Position numbers and translations under genes: made by a program. Of a stretch of DNA of 64,000 bases, positions 55,999-64,000 are shown piece after piece (the first letter of the stretch is position 1; each line of letters starts with the position of its first letter). The DNA lies in assembly GCF_003477705.1 (NCBI RefSeq), contig NZ_QUDV01000009.1:63196-127195 (forward strand), read 5' to 3'. Below the pieces are notes generated by a model. The model had not been told where the DNA came from. It saw only the letters and a list, made by a program, of their open reading frames with translations, and made no database searches. The stretch is from Dorea sp. AF36-15AT (lineage in GTDB: Bacteria; Bacillota; Clostridia; Lachnospirales; Lachnospiraceae).

Positions 55999-58047
55999 TT
56001 ATTTTGCAAGCTTCAGCATAATCTCATTACTTCTCTGTACAAAAGCTGTCATCTCTTCCGGTGATAACGGCTTATGCGCCAGCATAGCCAGATCATATAA
56101 CTGCTTACAGAAGATACCTGTATTCTCTTCATCCTTATGTGCCTGTACATACTGTACCAACGGATGATTCGCATTCAGTACCAGTGTGCCTGTCGTTCCA
56201 AACATAGACGGATCCATACCTGCCATACCATACATCTTCATCATATCCTGCATACGGCGGCTTTCCTCTGACAGTGTGATCATTGCTGCCACAGACTCAT
56301 CCTTGATCTTCTCTACCTTCACTTCCAGATTCTCATTGCCAAGCTCTTTACGGAACAGTGCAACCAGTTCATCGGTTGTCTTCTGGAATGCCTCCTTCTC
56401 TTCCTCAGATACTTCTTCCTTAGAAGATGCATTGACATCCGCATCAATTCTCTGGAACTTCAGTTCCGGATTGCGCTGCTCTAACTGTGTAATGAACGGA
56501 GAGTCAATGTTGTGTGACAGGATCACAGCATCCTGTCCCTGCGCACGGAACATATTGATGTACTGACTCTGCTGCTGTTCATCTGTCACATAGTAGATGG
56601 TAGTCTGCTCCTTATTCTCAGCGCTGTCACCTTCCGGCTTCTCTGCTTTCTTATCTTCCAGCTTGCCACCGTTATTCTCTACACACTCTTTCAGTGTCAG
56701 ATACTTATGATCAATATTCTTGAACAAGATGTAATCTGTCATCTTATCACAGAACTTCTCATCCTTCAGGCATCCAAACTTGATAAACGGACTGATATCA
56801 TCCCAATACTTCTCATAAGACTCTTTATCTGTCTTGCACATTCCGCTCAGCTTATCTGCAACCTTCTTGGAAATATAATCCGCAATCTTATTAACAAATC
56901 CATCATTCTGCAGAGCACTTCTGGATACGTTCAGTGGCAGATCCGGGCAGTCAATCACTCCCTTTAATACCATCAGAAATTCCGGAATTACTTCTTTGAT
57001 ATTATCTGCGATAAAGACCTGATTGTTATACAGCTTAATGGTTCCCTCTACAGAATCATATTCGGTATTAATCTTCGGGAAGTACAGGATACCTTTCAAG
57101 TTGAACGGATAATCCATGTTCAGATGAATCCAGAACAATGGCTCCTTGTAATCCATAAATACCTTGCGGTAGAAATCAATGTAGTCTTCTTTGCTGCATT
57201 CATTCGGATGTTTCGTCCACAACGGTGTCGTATCGTTAAGCGGTACCGGACGTTTGTTGATCTTAACTTTATCCTTGGCAGGAGATACTTCTACCATCTC
57301 CTTCTCACCATTTTCATTCTCTTTTTCTTCCATCTTGGCTTCTTCATGGATACGCTCTACGACTACGTCATCCTCTTTCAGATCTGCCTCATCGATAGTC
57401 TCATACTCCTGCTCCGCATTCGCCTTCTCCAGATAGATCGGAACAGGCATAAATGAGCAATATTTCTCCAGTACTTCTCTTGCACGGTATTCATTCGCGA
57501 ACTGTAAACTATCCTCATTCAGGAACAGTGTGATCTCAGTACCAACACCTTCCTTATCACCTTCTGACATCTCATATTCTGTGCCACCGTCACTTACCCA
57601 GTGTACCGGCTTTGCCCCTTCTTTATAAGAAAGTGTATCAATATGAACCTCATCGGCAACCATGAATGCGGAATAGAATCCGAGACCGAAATGACCGATC
57701 ATATCATCTTCTGATGTCTTATCTTTATACTTCTCCAGGAATTCTGTTGCACCGGAAAATGCGATCTGGGTAATATATTCTTCAACTTCATCTTCTGTCA
57801 TGCCAAGACCATCATCGATAAACTTCAAAGTCTTATCTTCCGGGCTTACAACAACACGAATCTGTGGTTTGTAATCATCCGGAAGCTGATATTCACCCAT
57901 CATATCCAGCTTCTTAAGCTTAGTGATCGCGTCACATCCATTCGACACCATCTCACGGAAGAAAATGTCATGATCGGAATATACCCACTTTTTAATAATT
58001 GGAAAAATATTCTCACTGCTGATTGATAATGAACCTTTTTTTGCCAT
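55999..58047 (-). CDS. htpG: Molecular chaperone HtpG (Hsp90)
   Basis: The 682-residue Hsp90 protein has the N-terminal ATPase with FREMVSNGCDAITKL, DDGLGMTEDEVEEYI and GHFGLGFYSAFMVADEV. A middle domain with a charged linker rich in Lys and Glu (EEAKMEEKENENGEKEM) and the SRSALQ catalytic-loop Arg region follow, then a C-terminal dimerisation domain. The start at 58047 has AGGAGT ahead; the open frame to 58119 has no site. It is preceded by a consensus promoter and a perfect CIRCE box, so HrcA controls it. It is shorter than eukaryotic Hsp90 and normal for bacteria. Confidence 0.96.
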   Translation of the reverse strand: MAKKGSLSISSENIFPIIKKWVYSDHDIFFREMVSNGCDAITKLKKLDMMGEYQLPDDYKPQIRVVVSPEDKTLKFIDDGLGMTEDEVEEYITQIAFSGATEFLEKYKDKTSEDDMIGHFGLGFYSAFMVADEVHIDTLSYKEGAKPVHWVSDGGTEYEMSEGDKEGVGTEITLFLNEDSLQFANEYRAREVLEKYCSFMPVPIYLEKANAEQEYETIDEADLKEDDVVVERIHEEAKMEEKENENGEKEMVEVSPAKDKVKINKRPVPLNDTTPLWTKHPNECSKEDYIDFYRKVFMDYKEPLFWIHLNMDYPFNLKGILYFPKINTEYDSVEGTIKLYNNQVFIADNIKEVIPEFLMVLKGVIDCPDLPLNVSRSALQNDGFVNKIADYISKKVADKLSGMCKTDKESYEKYWDDISPFIKFGCLKDEKFCDKMTDYILFKNIDHKYLTLKECVENNGGKLEDKKAEKPEGDSAENKEQTTIYYVTDEQQQSQYINMFRAQGQDAVILSHNIDSPFITQLEQRNPELKFQRIDADVNASSKEEVSEEEKEAFQKTTDELVALFRKELGNENLEVKVEKIKDESVAAMITLSEESRRMQDMMKMYGMAGMDPSMFGTTGTLVLNANHPLVQYVQAHKDEENTGIFCKQLYDLAMLAHKPLSPEEMTAFVQRSNEIMLKLAK

Positions 58048-58124
58048 GTCTATCACTCCTGTTTTTATTCTATATAATATCAGAGCCTGCCAGCTCTTTT
58101 TTCCGTACTTTATGTACAAAAATT

Positions 58125-58153
58125 ATGATAATACTGTAAAATTTAAAAGTCAA
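58125..58153 (-). promoter_or_regulatory. htpG promoter
   Basis: -35 TTGACT and -10 TATCAT at 17 bases on the minus strand, immediately downstream of the CIRCE element. Confidence 0.65.
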
Positions 58154-58160
58154 TAGAAAA

Positions 58161-58187
58161 TTAGCACTCTTCAAAAAAGAGTGCTAA
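58161..58187. promoter_or_regulatory. CIRCE element (HrcA binding site)
   Basis: TTAGCACTC-N9-GAGTGCTAA matches the CIRCE consensus in all 18 arm bases. It should be bound by the HrcA repressor, linking htpG to the groESL/dnaK heat-shock class. Confidence 0.95.
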
Positions 58188-58258
58188 TAATTTCCTTAAA
58201 TTTATAAACTGTTTATTAAATCTGTCTTCCAAATCCATCAGCGTATTTTCAAAAAGAG

Positions 58259-61200
58259 TTACTCTACGCTCTTCAAGGACTCCACCATATTAATCTTCTT
58301 CAGTTTAAAATACATGATCCCGTTGATCAACAATGAAAATCCCACGGTAAACAACAGACTATAAATAAAACTCGGCAGATAGATACTCCTTCCAAACATA
58401 GCTGCATCTACTTCCACCGTCTGAATCGTAAACAAATGCAGAACCTTGCCAAGCACAACACCCACTGCTGCACCGATAAACGTCAACAGAATATTCTCAC
58501 GGAATACATACTGTGCCACTTCTCCGTCGTAGAATCCCAATACCTTCAATGTAGCTAATTCCCGCTGCCGCTCTGTGATATTGATCGTATTAAGATTATA
58601 AAGTACAACAAATGCCAGCATTCCTGCTGAAATGATCAATACAATAATAACAAGATTAAGGCTGGACAGCATTTCATCCAACTGTTCCTGAATATCATGA
58701 ACATAGCTGATACTTAAAACTTCATCCCGTTTCATAATCTTCTCGCCAACGTCTTCTACCTGTGTCTGGCTATAAGAATCATCCGTTTCAAACAAAACAC
58801 TGTTATACTCCGGCATTGTACCAAATACCTTATTATAATAAGCTGGTGTCATATAGATATAATGTCCCATATAATTCTCACATATATGAGAAATGGTAAG
58901 TTCTTTATCGCCGTTTTTCTCATCCGGAATCGTGATACGATCTCCCACTTTAGCGTTTAGAAGCTTAGCAGTCTTTTCACAGATGATCACGCCATCATCT
59001 GTAAGTTTGTATTTCTCACCTGATTTCCGGTCGTGAAAATCTACATACCGTCCTATATTTTTCACATCTCCAAACACCGTAATGTAAGCCTGACGCTCTT
59101 TCTTTCCATTCTTAAGTGTAATGCTCTTCATATAAGCATCCATATAAGATTCTACTTCTTTGTCCGTATCCAAAAATGTATTCAGGTGTTCTCGATCCTG
59201 CTCATTCAAATCTTCCTGCAGCACGATCTGACCATCATAAAGCTGGATCTCAGAATACTGGATATCTGCAATCTCATATACAGAATCCCTAAGTCCATAT
59301 CCCACGATCATCAGCGCCATACAGCCACCAATACCAAATATCGTCATAAAGAAGCGCTTTTTATACCGCATCAAATTGCGCACTGTAGATTTCCACGAGA
59401 AATTCAATCGTTTCCATATAAACGGAATCCGTTCCAGGAAAACCCTTTTTCCTACTTTAGGAGCCGGAGGACGCATCAGCTCAGACGGCTGTGCTCCCAG
59501 TTCCTTATAGCAGGCAAAAATTGTTGCCATCAAAGTGCACGCAATTGCTGCTGCCGATGCCATAATACCGTATGACGGCACATATGGCACCAGAATCTCC
59601 GGAATGTGATGATATAAAATACCATATGAATAAATGATTATATACGGCAAAATCTTCTCACCAACCAACACTCCGAGAATACTTCCGGTGATAGTTGCAA
59701 AAAACGCATAACCAATATACTTCATAGCAATTGTTGATCTGCGATATCCAAGTGCTTTCATCGTACCAATCTGTACTCGTTGTTCTTCTACCATACGAGT
59801 CATACCGGTAAGACTGATCAGAGCGGCTACCAAGAAGAACAATACCGGGAAGACTTTTCCTATAGCCTTCATCCGATCTGCATTCTCCCCATAACCATTG
59901 TACTCCGGCAATGTACTTCTGTCATAAATATACCATTCTGCCTCAGGGATCTCATTGATCTTTTTCTCACCATCTGCAATCTTATCTTCCCCATCCGCAA
60001 TATCCTGTGCCGCTTTTGTTCTGCCTTCTTCCAGATCTTGTTTTGCATCTGAGATCTTATTCTCATTTTCCGTAATCTCAGACATCCCTTTTTCCAGTTC
60101 CTTCTCCTTCTCAGACAGTTCCTGCCAGCCGGCATTAATCTGCTCCTGTCCACTTGTCAGCTGCGCCGGTACTGACGCCAGCGCTGCCTCAGATGCATCC
60201 AGTGCGGCCTTCGTATCTGAAAATTGCTGTTCCGCAGAAGCGAGTTGATCTTTTGCCATCTGCAGCTGAGCTGAAAGTTCTGTTTTCTGCTGCTCCAATC
60301 CCTCCAGCTGCTGCACCAGTCCAGCGTATTGTGCTCCTATCTCTGTATCCGGATTTCCATAAATGGATTCATCATTACCACACATATCTTTGAGTGCCTC
60401 TAATCCATTATTGCAGATATCAATCCCCGCCTGGATCTGTTCAAGAGCTGCTTCGCCTTCTGTAATCTTCTGTTCTGCCTCTGGCTTTCCTGCTTCAAAT
60501 GCAGTCTTCCCTGCTTCATATTGAGCACGTCCATCCTGTAATTGCTGCACACCATCTGCATATTGTGTTTTTGCCTGATCCAGCTCCTGCTGTTTCTGTG
60601 TCAGCGTATTCTTTGCTTCCTCTATCTGAGCCCTGCCGCTTCTGATCTTTTCTTTCGCATCTGCCAGCTGACTTTCTGCATCCGCTATCTGTGTCTCTGC
60701 ATCTGATAATTCCTGTTCTGCCTTCGCTTTTCCCTCTTTCAGATCTATCTTCGCCTGATCCAGCTCTCTGGTAGCATCATCGACCAGTTCCCGTCTTCTG
60801 ATGATTCCACGATCATTGGAGAGCTCCTTCACATCATCCATCGCATCATCTATCAGATCTTCGTATTCATCTGTATAAGCAATACACTCTTTCGCTCCCT
60901 TTACTAACAGATAGCATTCTGTGTACACGTCCTGTGTAAATGTCTCCTTCGGAACCACAAGAAATGCTGACAGACTTCCGTTGCCGATCGTCGTACTGCC
61001 TCTGCCGTAAGATATATAATACGGGCTGTTCCCTGTGCCAACCACAGTAAGTTCATCTGTTGTCAGTGTATCTGTAACCGGGTCTTCCGTACCGGACGTA
61101 AGCTTGATCTTATCTCCGACCTTATAGGTGCTCTCGTCATCCGCCAGACATTCGCCAGACTTTTCCGGAAGTCTTCCTTCTGTAACCGTAATCTGATTTA

Positions 61201-61540
61201 TATCCTCAGACAACGACATCACATGCAACGCGCGCTGTTTCTCGCCATCATAATTCAGAAAATCTCCACTATATGCGCCTTCTGCTTTATCGATACTATC
61301 CAGTCCTTCGAATGCTTTCACATCATCTTTTGTCAATCCCAGTGTACTGATAACCTTGATATCCATCAGATTCGCCTGATCAAAATATGCATCTCCTGTC
61401 ACACGCATATCCGGTTCCGAAGCACGGATTCCAGAGAAAAATGCAACACCAAGCGCAACAATAAACAGAATCGACACAAAACGTCCCGAGCTCTTTTTAA
61501 TCTCTCTGAAAAATTCAATCGTCGTAGTCTTCATATCCAA
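58259..61540 (-). CDS. FtsX-type ABC transporter permease with long extracytoplasmic coiled coil
   Basis: The 1093-residue permease has a first membrane helix (about residues 20-40), then a very large external region of roughly 560 residues. Within it, residues about 250-535 are dominated by alanine/glutamate/glutamine heptad repeats (for example AEQELSDAETQIADAESQLA), predicting a long coiled coil. Two FtsX domains follow (helices around 565-760 and 980-1085). Such proteins pair with a MacB/LolD-type ATPase as a mechanotransmitting or peptide/lipid-handling system at the cell surface. No function is known. The ATPase gene is directly upstream (four bases). Confidence 0.88.
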   Translation of the reverse strand: MDMKTTTIEFFREIKKSSGRFVSILFIVALGVAFFSGIRASEPDMRVTGDAYFDQANLMDIKVISTLGLTKDDVKAFEGLDSIDKAEGAYSGDFLNYDGEKQRALHVMSLSEDINQITVTEGRLPEKSGECLADDESTYKVGDKIKLTSGTEDPVTDTLTTDELTVVGTGNSPYYISYGRGSTTIGNGSLSAFLVVPKETFTQDVYTECYLLVKGAKECIAYTDEYEDLIDDAMDDVKELSNDRGIIRRRELVDDATRELDQAKIDLKEGKAKAEQELSDAETQIADAESQLADAKEKIRSGRAQIEEAKNTLTQKQQELDQAKTQYADGVQQLQDGRAQYEAGKTAFEAGKPEAEQKITEGEAALEQIQAGIDICNNGLEALKDMCGNDESIYGNPDTEIGAQYAGLVQQLEGLEQQKTELSAQLQMAKDQLASAEQQFSDTKAALDASEAALASVPAQLTSGQEQINAGWQELSEKEKELEKGMSEITENENKISDAKQDLEEGRTKAAQDIADGEDKIADGEKKINEIPEAEWYIYDRSTLPEYNGYGENADRMKAIGKVFPVLFFLVAALISLTGMTRMVEEQRVQIGTMKALGYRRSTIAMKYIGYAFFATITGSILGVLVGEKILPYIIIYSYGILYHHIPEILVPYVPSYGIMASAAAIACTLMATIFACYKELGAQPSELMRPPAPKVGKRVFLERIPFIWKRLNFSWKSTVRNLMRYKKRFFMTIFGIGGCMALMIVGYGLRDSVYEIADIQYSEIQLYDGQIVLQEDLNEQDREHLNTFLDTDKEVESYMDAYMKSITLKNGKKERQAYITVFGDVKNIGRYVDFHDRKSGEKYKLTDDGVIICEKTAKLLNAKVGDRITIPDEKNGDKELTISHICENYMGHYIYMTPAYYNKVFGTMPEYNSVLFETDDSYSQTQVEDVGEKIMKRDEVLSISYVHDIQEQLDEMLSSLNLVIIVLIISAGMLAFVVLYNLNTINITERQRELATLKVLGFYDGEVAQYVFRENILLTFIGAAVGVVLGKVLHLFTIQTVEVDAAMFGRSIYLPSFIYSLLFTVGFSLLINGIMYFKLKKINMVESLKSVE

Positions 61541-61544
61541 GCTC

Positions 61545-62249
61545 CTACCATTCTATCGTCTCGACCGATACCGGATGCGGATTCACCGTCATCTTCGATA
61601 CCTTACCATTCTTAATCTGGATCACCCGATCTGCCATTGGTGCGATTGCCGAGTTATGCGTGATCAGGATTACCGTCATTCCCTTTTCTCTGCAGGTATC
61701 CTGGAGCAGTTTCAAAATCGCCTTACCTGTATTATAATCCAGGGCTCCTGTCGGCTCATCACAGAGCAGAAGCTTCGGATTCTTCGCCAACGCTCTCGCA
61801 ATTGATACTCTCTGCTGCTCACCTCCGGAAAGCTGTGCCGGAAAATTCTTCAATCTGTCACCAAGTCCTACCTCCCGCAACACCTCTTCTGCCGGCAGCG
61901 GATCCTTACAGATCTGAAGCGCAAGTTCTACATTCTCCAATGCAGTCAGATTCGGAATCAGGTTATAGAACTGGAATACAAATCCGATATCGTCTCTGCG
62001 ATATGCTGTCAGCTGCTTCCCAGAATACTTTGCAATATCTACTCCATCCACCAGCACCCGACCGGATGTTGCCACATCCATTCCGCCAAGAATATTCAGT
62101 ACCGTTGTCTTTCCTGCTCCACTTGGGCCAACTACAACTGCAAACTCTCCCTTTTCTATCTGAAAAGAAATACCATCAGCTGCAGCGATCTCAACTTCAC
62201 CCATATGATATATCTTACGGACATCGTCCAATTTCACAAAATCTTTCAT
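61545..62249 (-). CDS. ABC transporter ATPase, MacB/LolD type
   Basis: The 234-residue ATPase has Walker [19 protein letters not shown], signature [15 protein letters not shown], Walker [13 protein letters not shown] and the switch His in ILITHNSAI. It is the partner of the FtsX-like permease and heads the pair. It belongs to the same general class as MacB, FtsE and bacitracin-type BceA ATPases, and no adjacent two-component system is visible. Confidence 0.93.
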   Translation of the reverse strand: MKDFVKLDDVRKIYHMGEVEIAAADGISFQIEKGEFAVVVGPSGAGKTTVLNILGGMDVATSGRVLVDGVDIAKYSGKQLTAYRRDDIGFVFQFYNLIPNLTALENVELALQICKDPLPAEEVLREVGLGDRLKNFPAQLSGGEQQRVSIARALAKNPKLLLCDEPTGALDYNTGKAILKLLQDTCREKGMTVILITHNSAIAPMADRVIQIKNGKVSKMTVNPHPVSVETIEW

Positions 62250-62367
62250 AAGTCCCTCCGTATCAGCAATTTGGAATTTAAAGATATATTTAGTATAGCA
62301 TTATATATGTAGGAATGGCATTACTGAGTTTTAGAATTTAGAGTTATTTTAGGATTCTATCAAATAG

Positions 62368-62399
62368 AAATGCCTCGGAGAAGCAGCTCCGAGGCATTT
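62368..62399. terminator. Duplicate hairpin identical in stem to the toxin terminator
   Basis: AAATGCCTCGGAG-AAGCAG-CTCCGAGGCATTT, a perfect 13-pair stem with the same arms as the hairpin at 62790-62821; a different loop. Confidence 0.85.
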
Positions 62400-62402
62400 C
62401 TG

Positions 62403-62468
62403 TCATTCATTCTTTCCGTACCGGCAAGTATAGATACGTACTACATATGCAAATGGCTAGACGGATAG
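62403..62468 (+). pseudogene. Decayed copy of the small toxin-like gene
   Basis: The frame reads SFILSVPASIDTYYICKWLDG and then TAG. This matches 15 of the last 21 residues of the intact peptide 260 bases downstream (FSFILSVLASVVAYYICRWLDG). The start codon and ribosome site are missing and the hairpin directly precedes it. Confidence 0.75.
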
Positions 62469-62587
62469 TACTGAAACCAGCCTCAGGTTCTCACTAACTT
62501 GCCTGAAATGAATATAACATATATCTGCATCATTTTCAAGACTTATTTTTACTAAAAATATGCTTTTTTATTCTTTTTATTTTCATA

Positions 62588-62616
62588 TTGTGCGTTTATT
62601 TAAACCATGTTATAAT
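62588..62616 (+). promoter_or_regulatory. Promoter of the intact toxin-like gene
   Basis: -35 TTGTGC and perfect -10 TATAAT with a 17-base spacer. Confidence 0.7.
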
Positions 62617-62662
62617 TCTTTTGCTGTCTCACCTACACTGACAGCAGATCGGAGGTGAGACT

Positions 62663-62743
62663 GTGGATACAGTATTTTCATTTATACTATCCGTATTGGC
62701 AAGTGTAGTTGCTTACTACATATGCAGATGGCTGGACGGATAG
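62663..62743 (+). CDS. Small hydrophobic peptide, Fst/par-like type I toxin
   Basis: A 26-residue peptide that starts at GTG with GGAGGT seven bases ahead. It has a single membrane-spanning stretch (FSFILSVLASVVAYYIC) and a short polar end with RWLDG. Size and layout resemble type I toxins of Firmicutes (Fst of E. faecalis, and the small toxins of C. difficile), which insert in the membrane. It is flanked by a convergent antisense promoter, a shared terminator hairpin and direct repeats (see the other entries). Function inferred from this architecture. Confidence 0.7.
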   Translation: MDTVFSFILSVLASVVAYYICRWLDG

Positions 62744-62854
62744 TGCTGTAACCAGCCTCAGGCTTAAGCCACCTGTTCCAACGGAATAGAAATGCCTCGG
62801 AGCCGCAACTCCGAGGCATTTCGTTTGTTCAATTCTCGTGAACACAGTATTTTC
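62664..62854. repeat. Direct repeats linking the toxin start to the antisense RNA
   Basis: TGGATACAGTATTTTC (62664-62679, over the toxin start) recurs as TGAACACAGTATTTTC (62839-62854). The antisense RNA made from the right would carry the complement of the second copy, and all 16 positions could pair with the first if two G-U pairs are allowed. Confidence 0.8.
62790..62821. terminator. Shared bidirectional terminator hairpin of the toxin and antisense RNAs
   Basis: AAATGCCTCGGAG-CCGCAA-CTCCGAGGCATTT is a perfect 13-pair stem with T stretches on both strands. It lies between convergent promoters, as in par/Fst modules. Confidence 0.85.
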
Positions 62855-62871
62855 TTTTCAGCTTATCGCCT
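62790..62871 (-). ncRNA. Candidate antisense (antitoxin) RNA of the Fst-like module
   Basis: From the promoter at 62878-62906 the minus strand would give an RNA of about 80 nt ending at the shared hairpin. It contains GAAAATACTGTGTTC, complementary (with G-U pairs) to the toxin translation start. Confidence 0.6.
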
Positions 62872-62877
62872 AATGTT

Positions 62878-62906
62878 ATTATAGCATCTGGTCTTCTGTT
62901 TTTCAA
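62878..62906 (-). promoter_or_regulatory. Promoter of the candidate antitoxin RNA
   Basis: On the minus strand -35 TTGAAA and perfect -10 TATAAT with a 17-base spacer; no gene lies downstream other than the antisense region. Confidence 0.7.
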
Positions 62907-62947
62907 CCATTATTTTTGATTTTCGTATCACAAATTACTCGTCCGCT

Positions 62948-64000
62948 CTACTCTTTACCATTAAAGCAGTATGTACATACTTTACATGGCTCGATACCGA
63001 TAGATGCTAGCAGATCATCCAGTCTGTGGTATCTCAGTGTGGTGAAGTTCTGCTGCTTCCGGATATCTTCAATCATCTGCTCATATTTGCAGGTGCATGG
63101 ATCTGCATATTCATCCAGTACTTCCTGCGGACAGTTATCTCCTTCTCTCTTCTGGATCATCTGACGGGCGATCAGCTCCATCTCTGATCTGGAACGTGAG
63201 AAGTTCAGATATTTACAACCGTACATGATCGGTGGGCAGGCCGGACGCACATGAACTTCCTTTGCGCCGCTGCGATACAGAAATTCGGTTGTCTCACGAA
63301 GCTGTGTGCCGCGGACAATGGAATCATCGATGAGCAGAAGCTTCTTATCTTCAATCAATGCTTTCACCGGAATCAGCTTCATACGTGCGATCAGGTTACG
63401 CTGACTCTGATTGGTCGGCATGAATGATCTCGGCCAGGTTGGTGTATATTTGATGAATGGTCTTGCATACGGAACGCCGGATTCATTGGCATATCCGATG
63501 GCGTGTGCAATACCGGAATCCGGTACACCTGCTACGATATCCGGATGCACGGAATCGCCGTCACGTTTTGCAAGCATGCTTCCGCAACGATAACGCATCT
63601 CTTCTACATTCACACCCTCATAAGCAGATGTCGGATATCCGTAATATACCCATAGGAAGGAACAGATCTTCATTTCCTTTCCAGGTTCTACCAATGTCTC
63701 CACACTCTCCGGAGTCACATAAACGATCTCGCCAGGTCCCAGTTCTTTATAATCCTGAAATCCGAGATTAATATATGCATGGCTCTCAAATGACAGACAG
63801 TATGCGCCTTCCTTATGTCCTACAACAATCGGAGTACGTCCCATCTTATCTCTTGCTGCATAGATTCCTTCCTCGGTCATCAACAGCATGCTCAATGATC
63901 CATCCACCAGATCCTGCACATATCGGATACCTTCCGCAAAGCTGTCCTTCTCACAGATCAGTGCTGCGATCAGTTCTGTCACATTGACCGTTCCATTCGT
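62948..64000 (-). CDS. purF: Amidophosphoribosyltransferase, partial at the window edge
   Basis: The C-terminal 351 codons of a class II amidotransferase/phosphoribosyltransferase fusion. The frame stays open to base 64000 (TNGTVNVTELIAALICE), so the N-terminal part, with the catalytic Cys, is outside the window. The PRPP loop KLLLIDDSIVRGTQLRET, GVPDSGIAHAIGYA, and the PurF-type ACPPIMYGCKYLNFSRSRSE block are clear. A cysteine cluster at the C-terminus (CTCKYEQ and CKVCTYCFNG) would suit a 4Fe-4S cluster, as in B. subtilis PurF. It makes 5-phosphoribosylamine from PRPP and glutamine, the first step of purine synthesis. The real start is not visible. Confidence 0.9.
   Translation of the reverse strand, partial: TNGTVNVTELIAALICEKDSFAEGIRYVQDLVDGSLSMLLMTEEGIYAARDKMGRTPIVVGHKEGAYCLSFESHAYINLGFQDYKELGPGEIVYVTPESVETLVEPGKEMKICSFLWVYYGYPTSAYEGVNVEEMRYRCGSMLAKRDGDSVHPDIVAGVPDSGIAHAIGYANESGVPYARPFIKYTPTWPRSFMPTNQSQRNLIARMKLIPVKALIEDKKLLLIDDSIVRGTQLRETTEFLYRSGAKEVHVRPACPPIMYGCKYLNFSRSRSEMELIARQMIQKREGDNCPQEVLDEYADPCTCKYEQMIEDIRKQQNFTTLRYHRLDDLLASIGIEPCKVCTYCFNGKE

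Larger units (their letters stand above)
62250..62662. other. Intergenic region with a decayed toxin-like copy
   Basis: This 413-base gap contains upstream sequence for the ABC pair and a perfect hairpin at 62368-62399 that copies the terminator at 62790-62821. The remnant of a toxin-like gene (62403-62468) and the promoter of the intact copy (62588-62616) follow. No other gene was seen. Confidence 0.7.

Overview
The window looks like chromosomal DNA of an anaerobic, gut-type Firmicute of the Lachnospiraceae/Clostridia. The signs are moderate-to-low GC, strong AGGAGG-type ribosome binding sites, FMN riboswitches with intrinsic terminators, a CIRCE-controlled htpG, AdhE, a C. kluyveri-type 4-hydroxybutyrate dehydrogenase, an oxygen-sensitive glycyl radical enzyme, a DUF5721-type protein and type I toxin-like micro-genes. 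I cannot name the species from the sequence alone.

Layout. 1-350: an 86-bp tandem repeat beside tRNA-Glu. 363-1780: a flavin-fold protein and an FMN-riboswitch-controlled riboflavin ECF transporter. 1835-3240: a dicarboxylate/amino acid symporter. 3270-7933: a heterodimeric ABC exporter with its MarR regulator. 8025-8922: a decayed AAA-ATPase-like/PD-(D/E)XK gene. 8985-10713: a second FMN riboswitch driving a second RibU-like protein translationally coupled to a creatininase-family amidohydrolase. 10718-11024: a transporter remnant abutting tRNA-Gly. 11160-14121: a structured non-coding stretch, apt, an FAD dehydrogenase and a methyltransferase. 14450-30897: a large block for peptides and hydroxyproline. 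30966-36536: upp, adhE, a 2-hydroxyacid dehydrogenase, lspA and a small protein. 36567-42654: a Csp-like subtilase, clpX, ligA and a pseudouridine synthase. 42849-43781: a DUF5721 protein and a type I toxin-antitoxin-like locus. 43807-53101: a mannose-family PTS operon with sugar-acid enzymes and a divergent LevR-like regulator. 53157-62249: a zinc-ribbon protein, 4-hydroxybutyrate dehydrogenase, an M24 peptidase, htpG and an FtsX/ATPase ABC pair. 62368-62906: an Fst/par-like toxin-antitoxin locus with a decayed neighbour copy. 62948-64000: purF, running off the edge.

The most interesting proposal is the 14450-30897 block. A leftward series encodes a cytoplasmic GH127 beta-L-arabinofuranosidase, an M24 Xaa-Pro-type peptidase, an oligopeptide-binding lipoprotein and OppBCDF, then a second M24 peptidase and a second binding protein. 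It is divergent from trans-4-hydroxyproline dehydratase (HypD) and its radical-SAM activase, followed by a TetR regulator. GH127 founding members cleave beta-arabinosides attached to hydroxyproline in plant extensin-type glycoproteins. The block therefore reads as a complete route: import hydroxyproline-rich arabinosylated peptides, strip the arabinose, cut imino-acid bonds, and dehydrate the released hydroxyproline to pyrroline-5-carboxylate. Repeated TTTTAGAC boxes in the divergent intergenic region suggest shared regulation. The assembly of this pathway is my inference; the individual family calls are well supported.

Two separate small loci (43421-43781 and 62588-62906) show the full geometry of type I toxin-antitoxin modules: a tiny hydrophobic peptide, convergent consensus promoters, and base-pairing repeats or shared hairpins.
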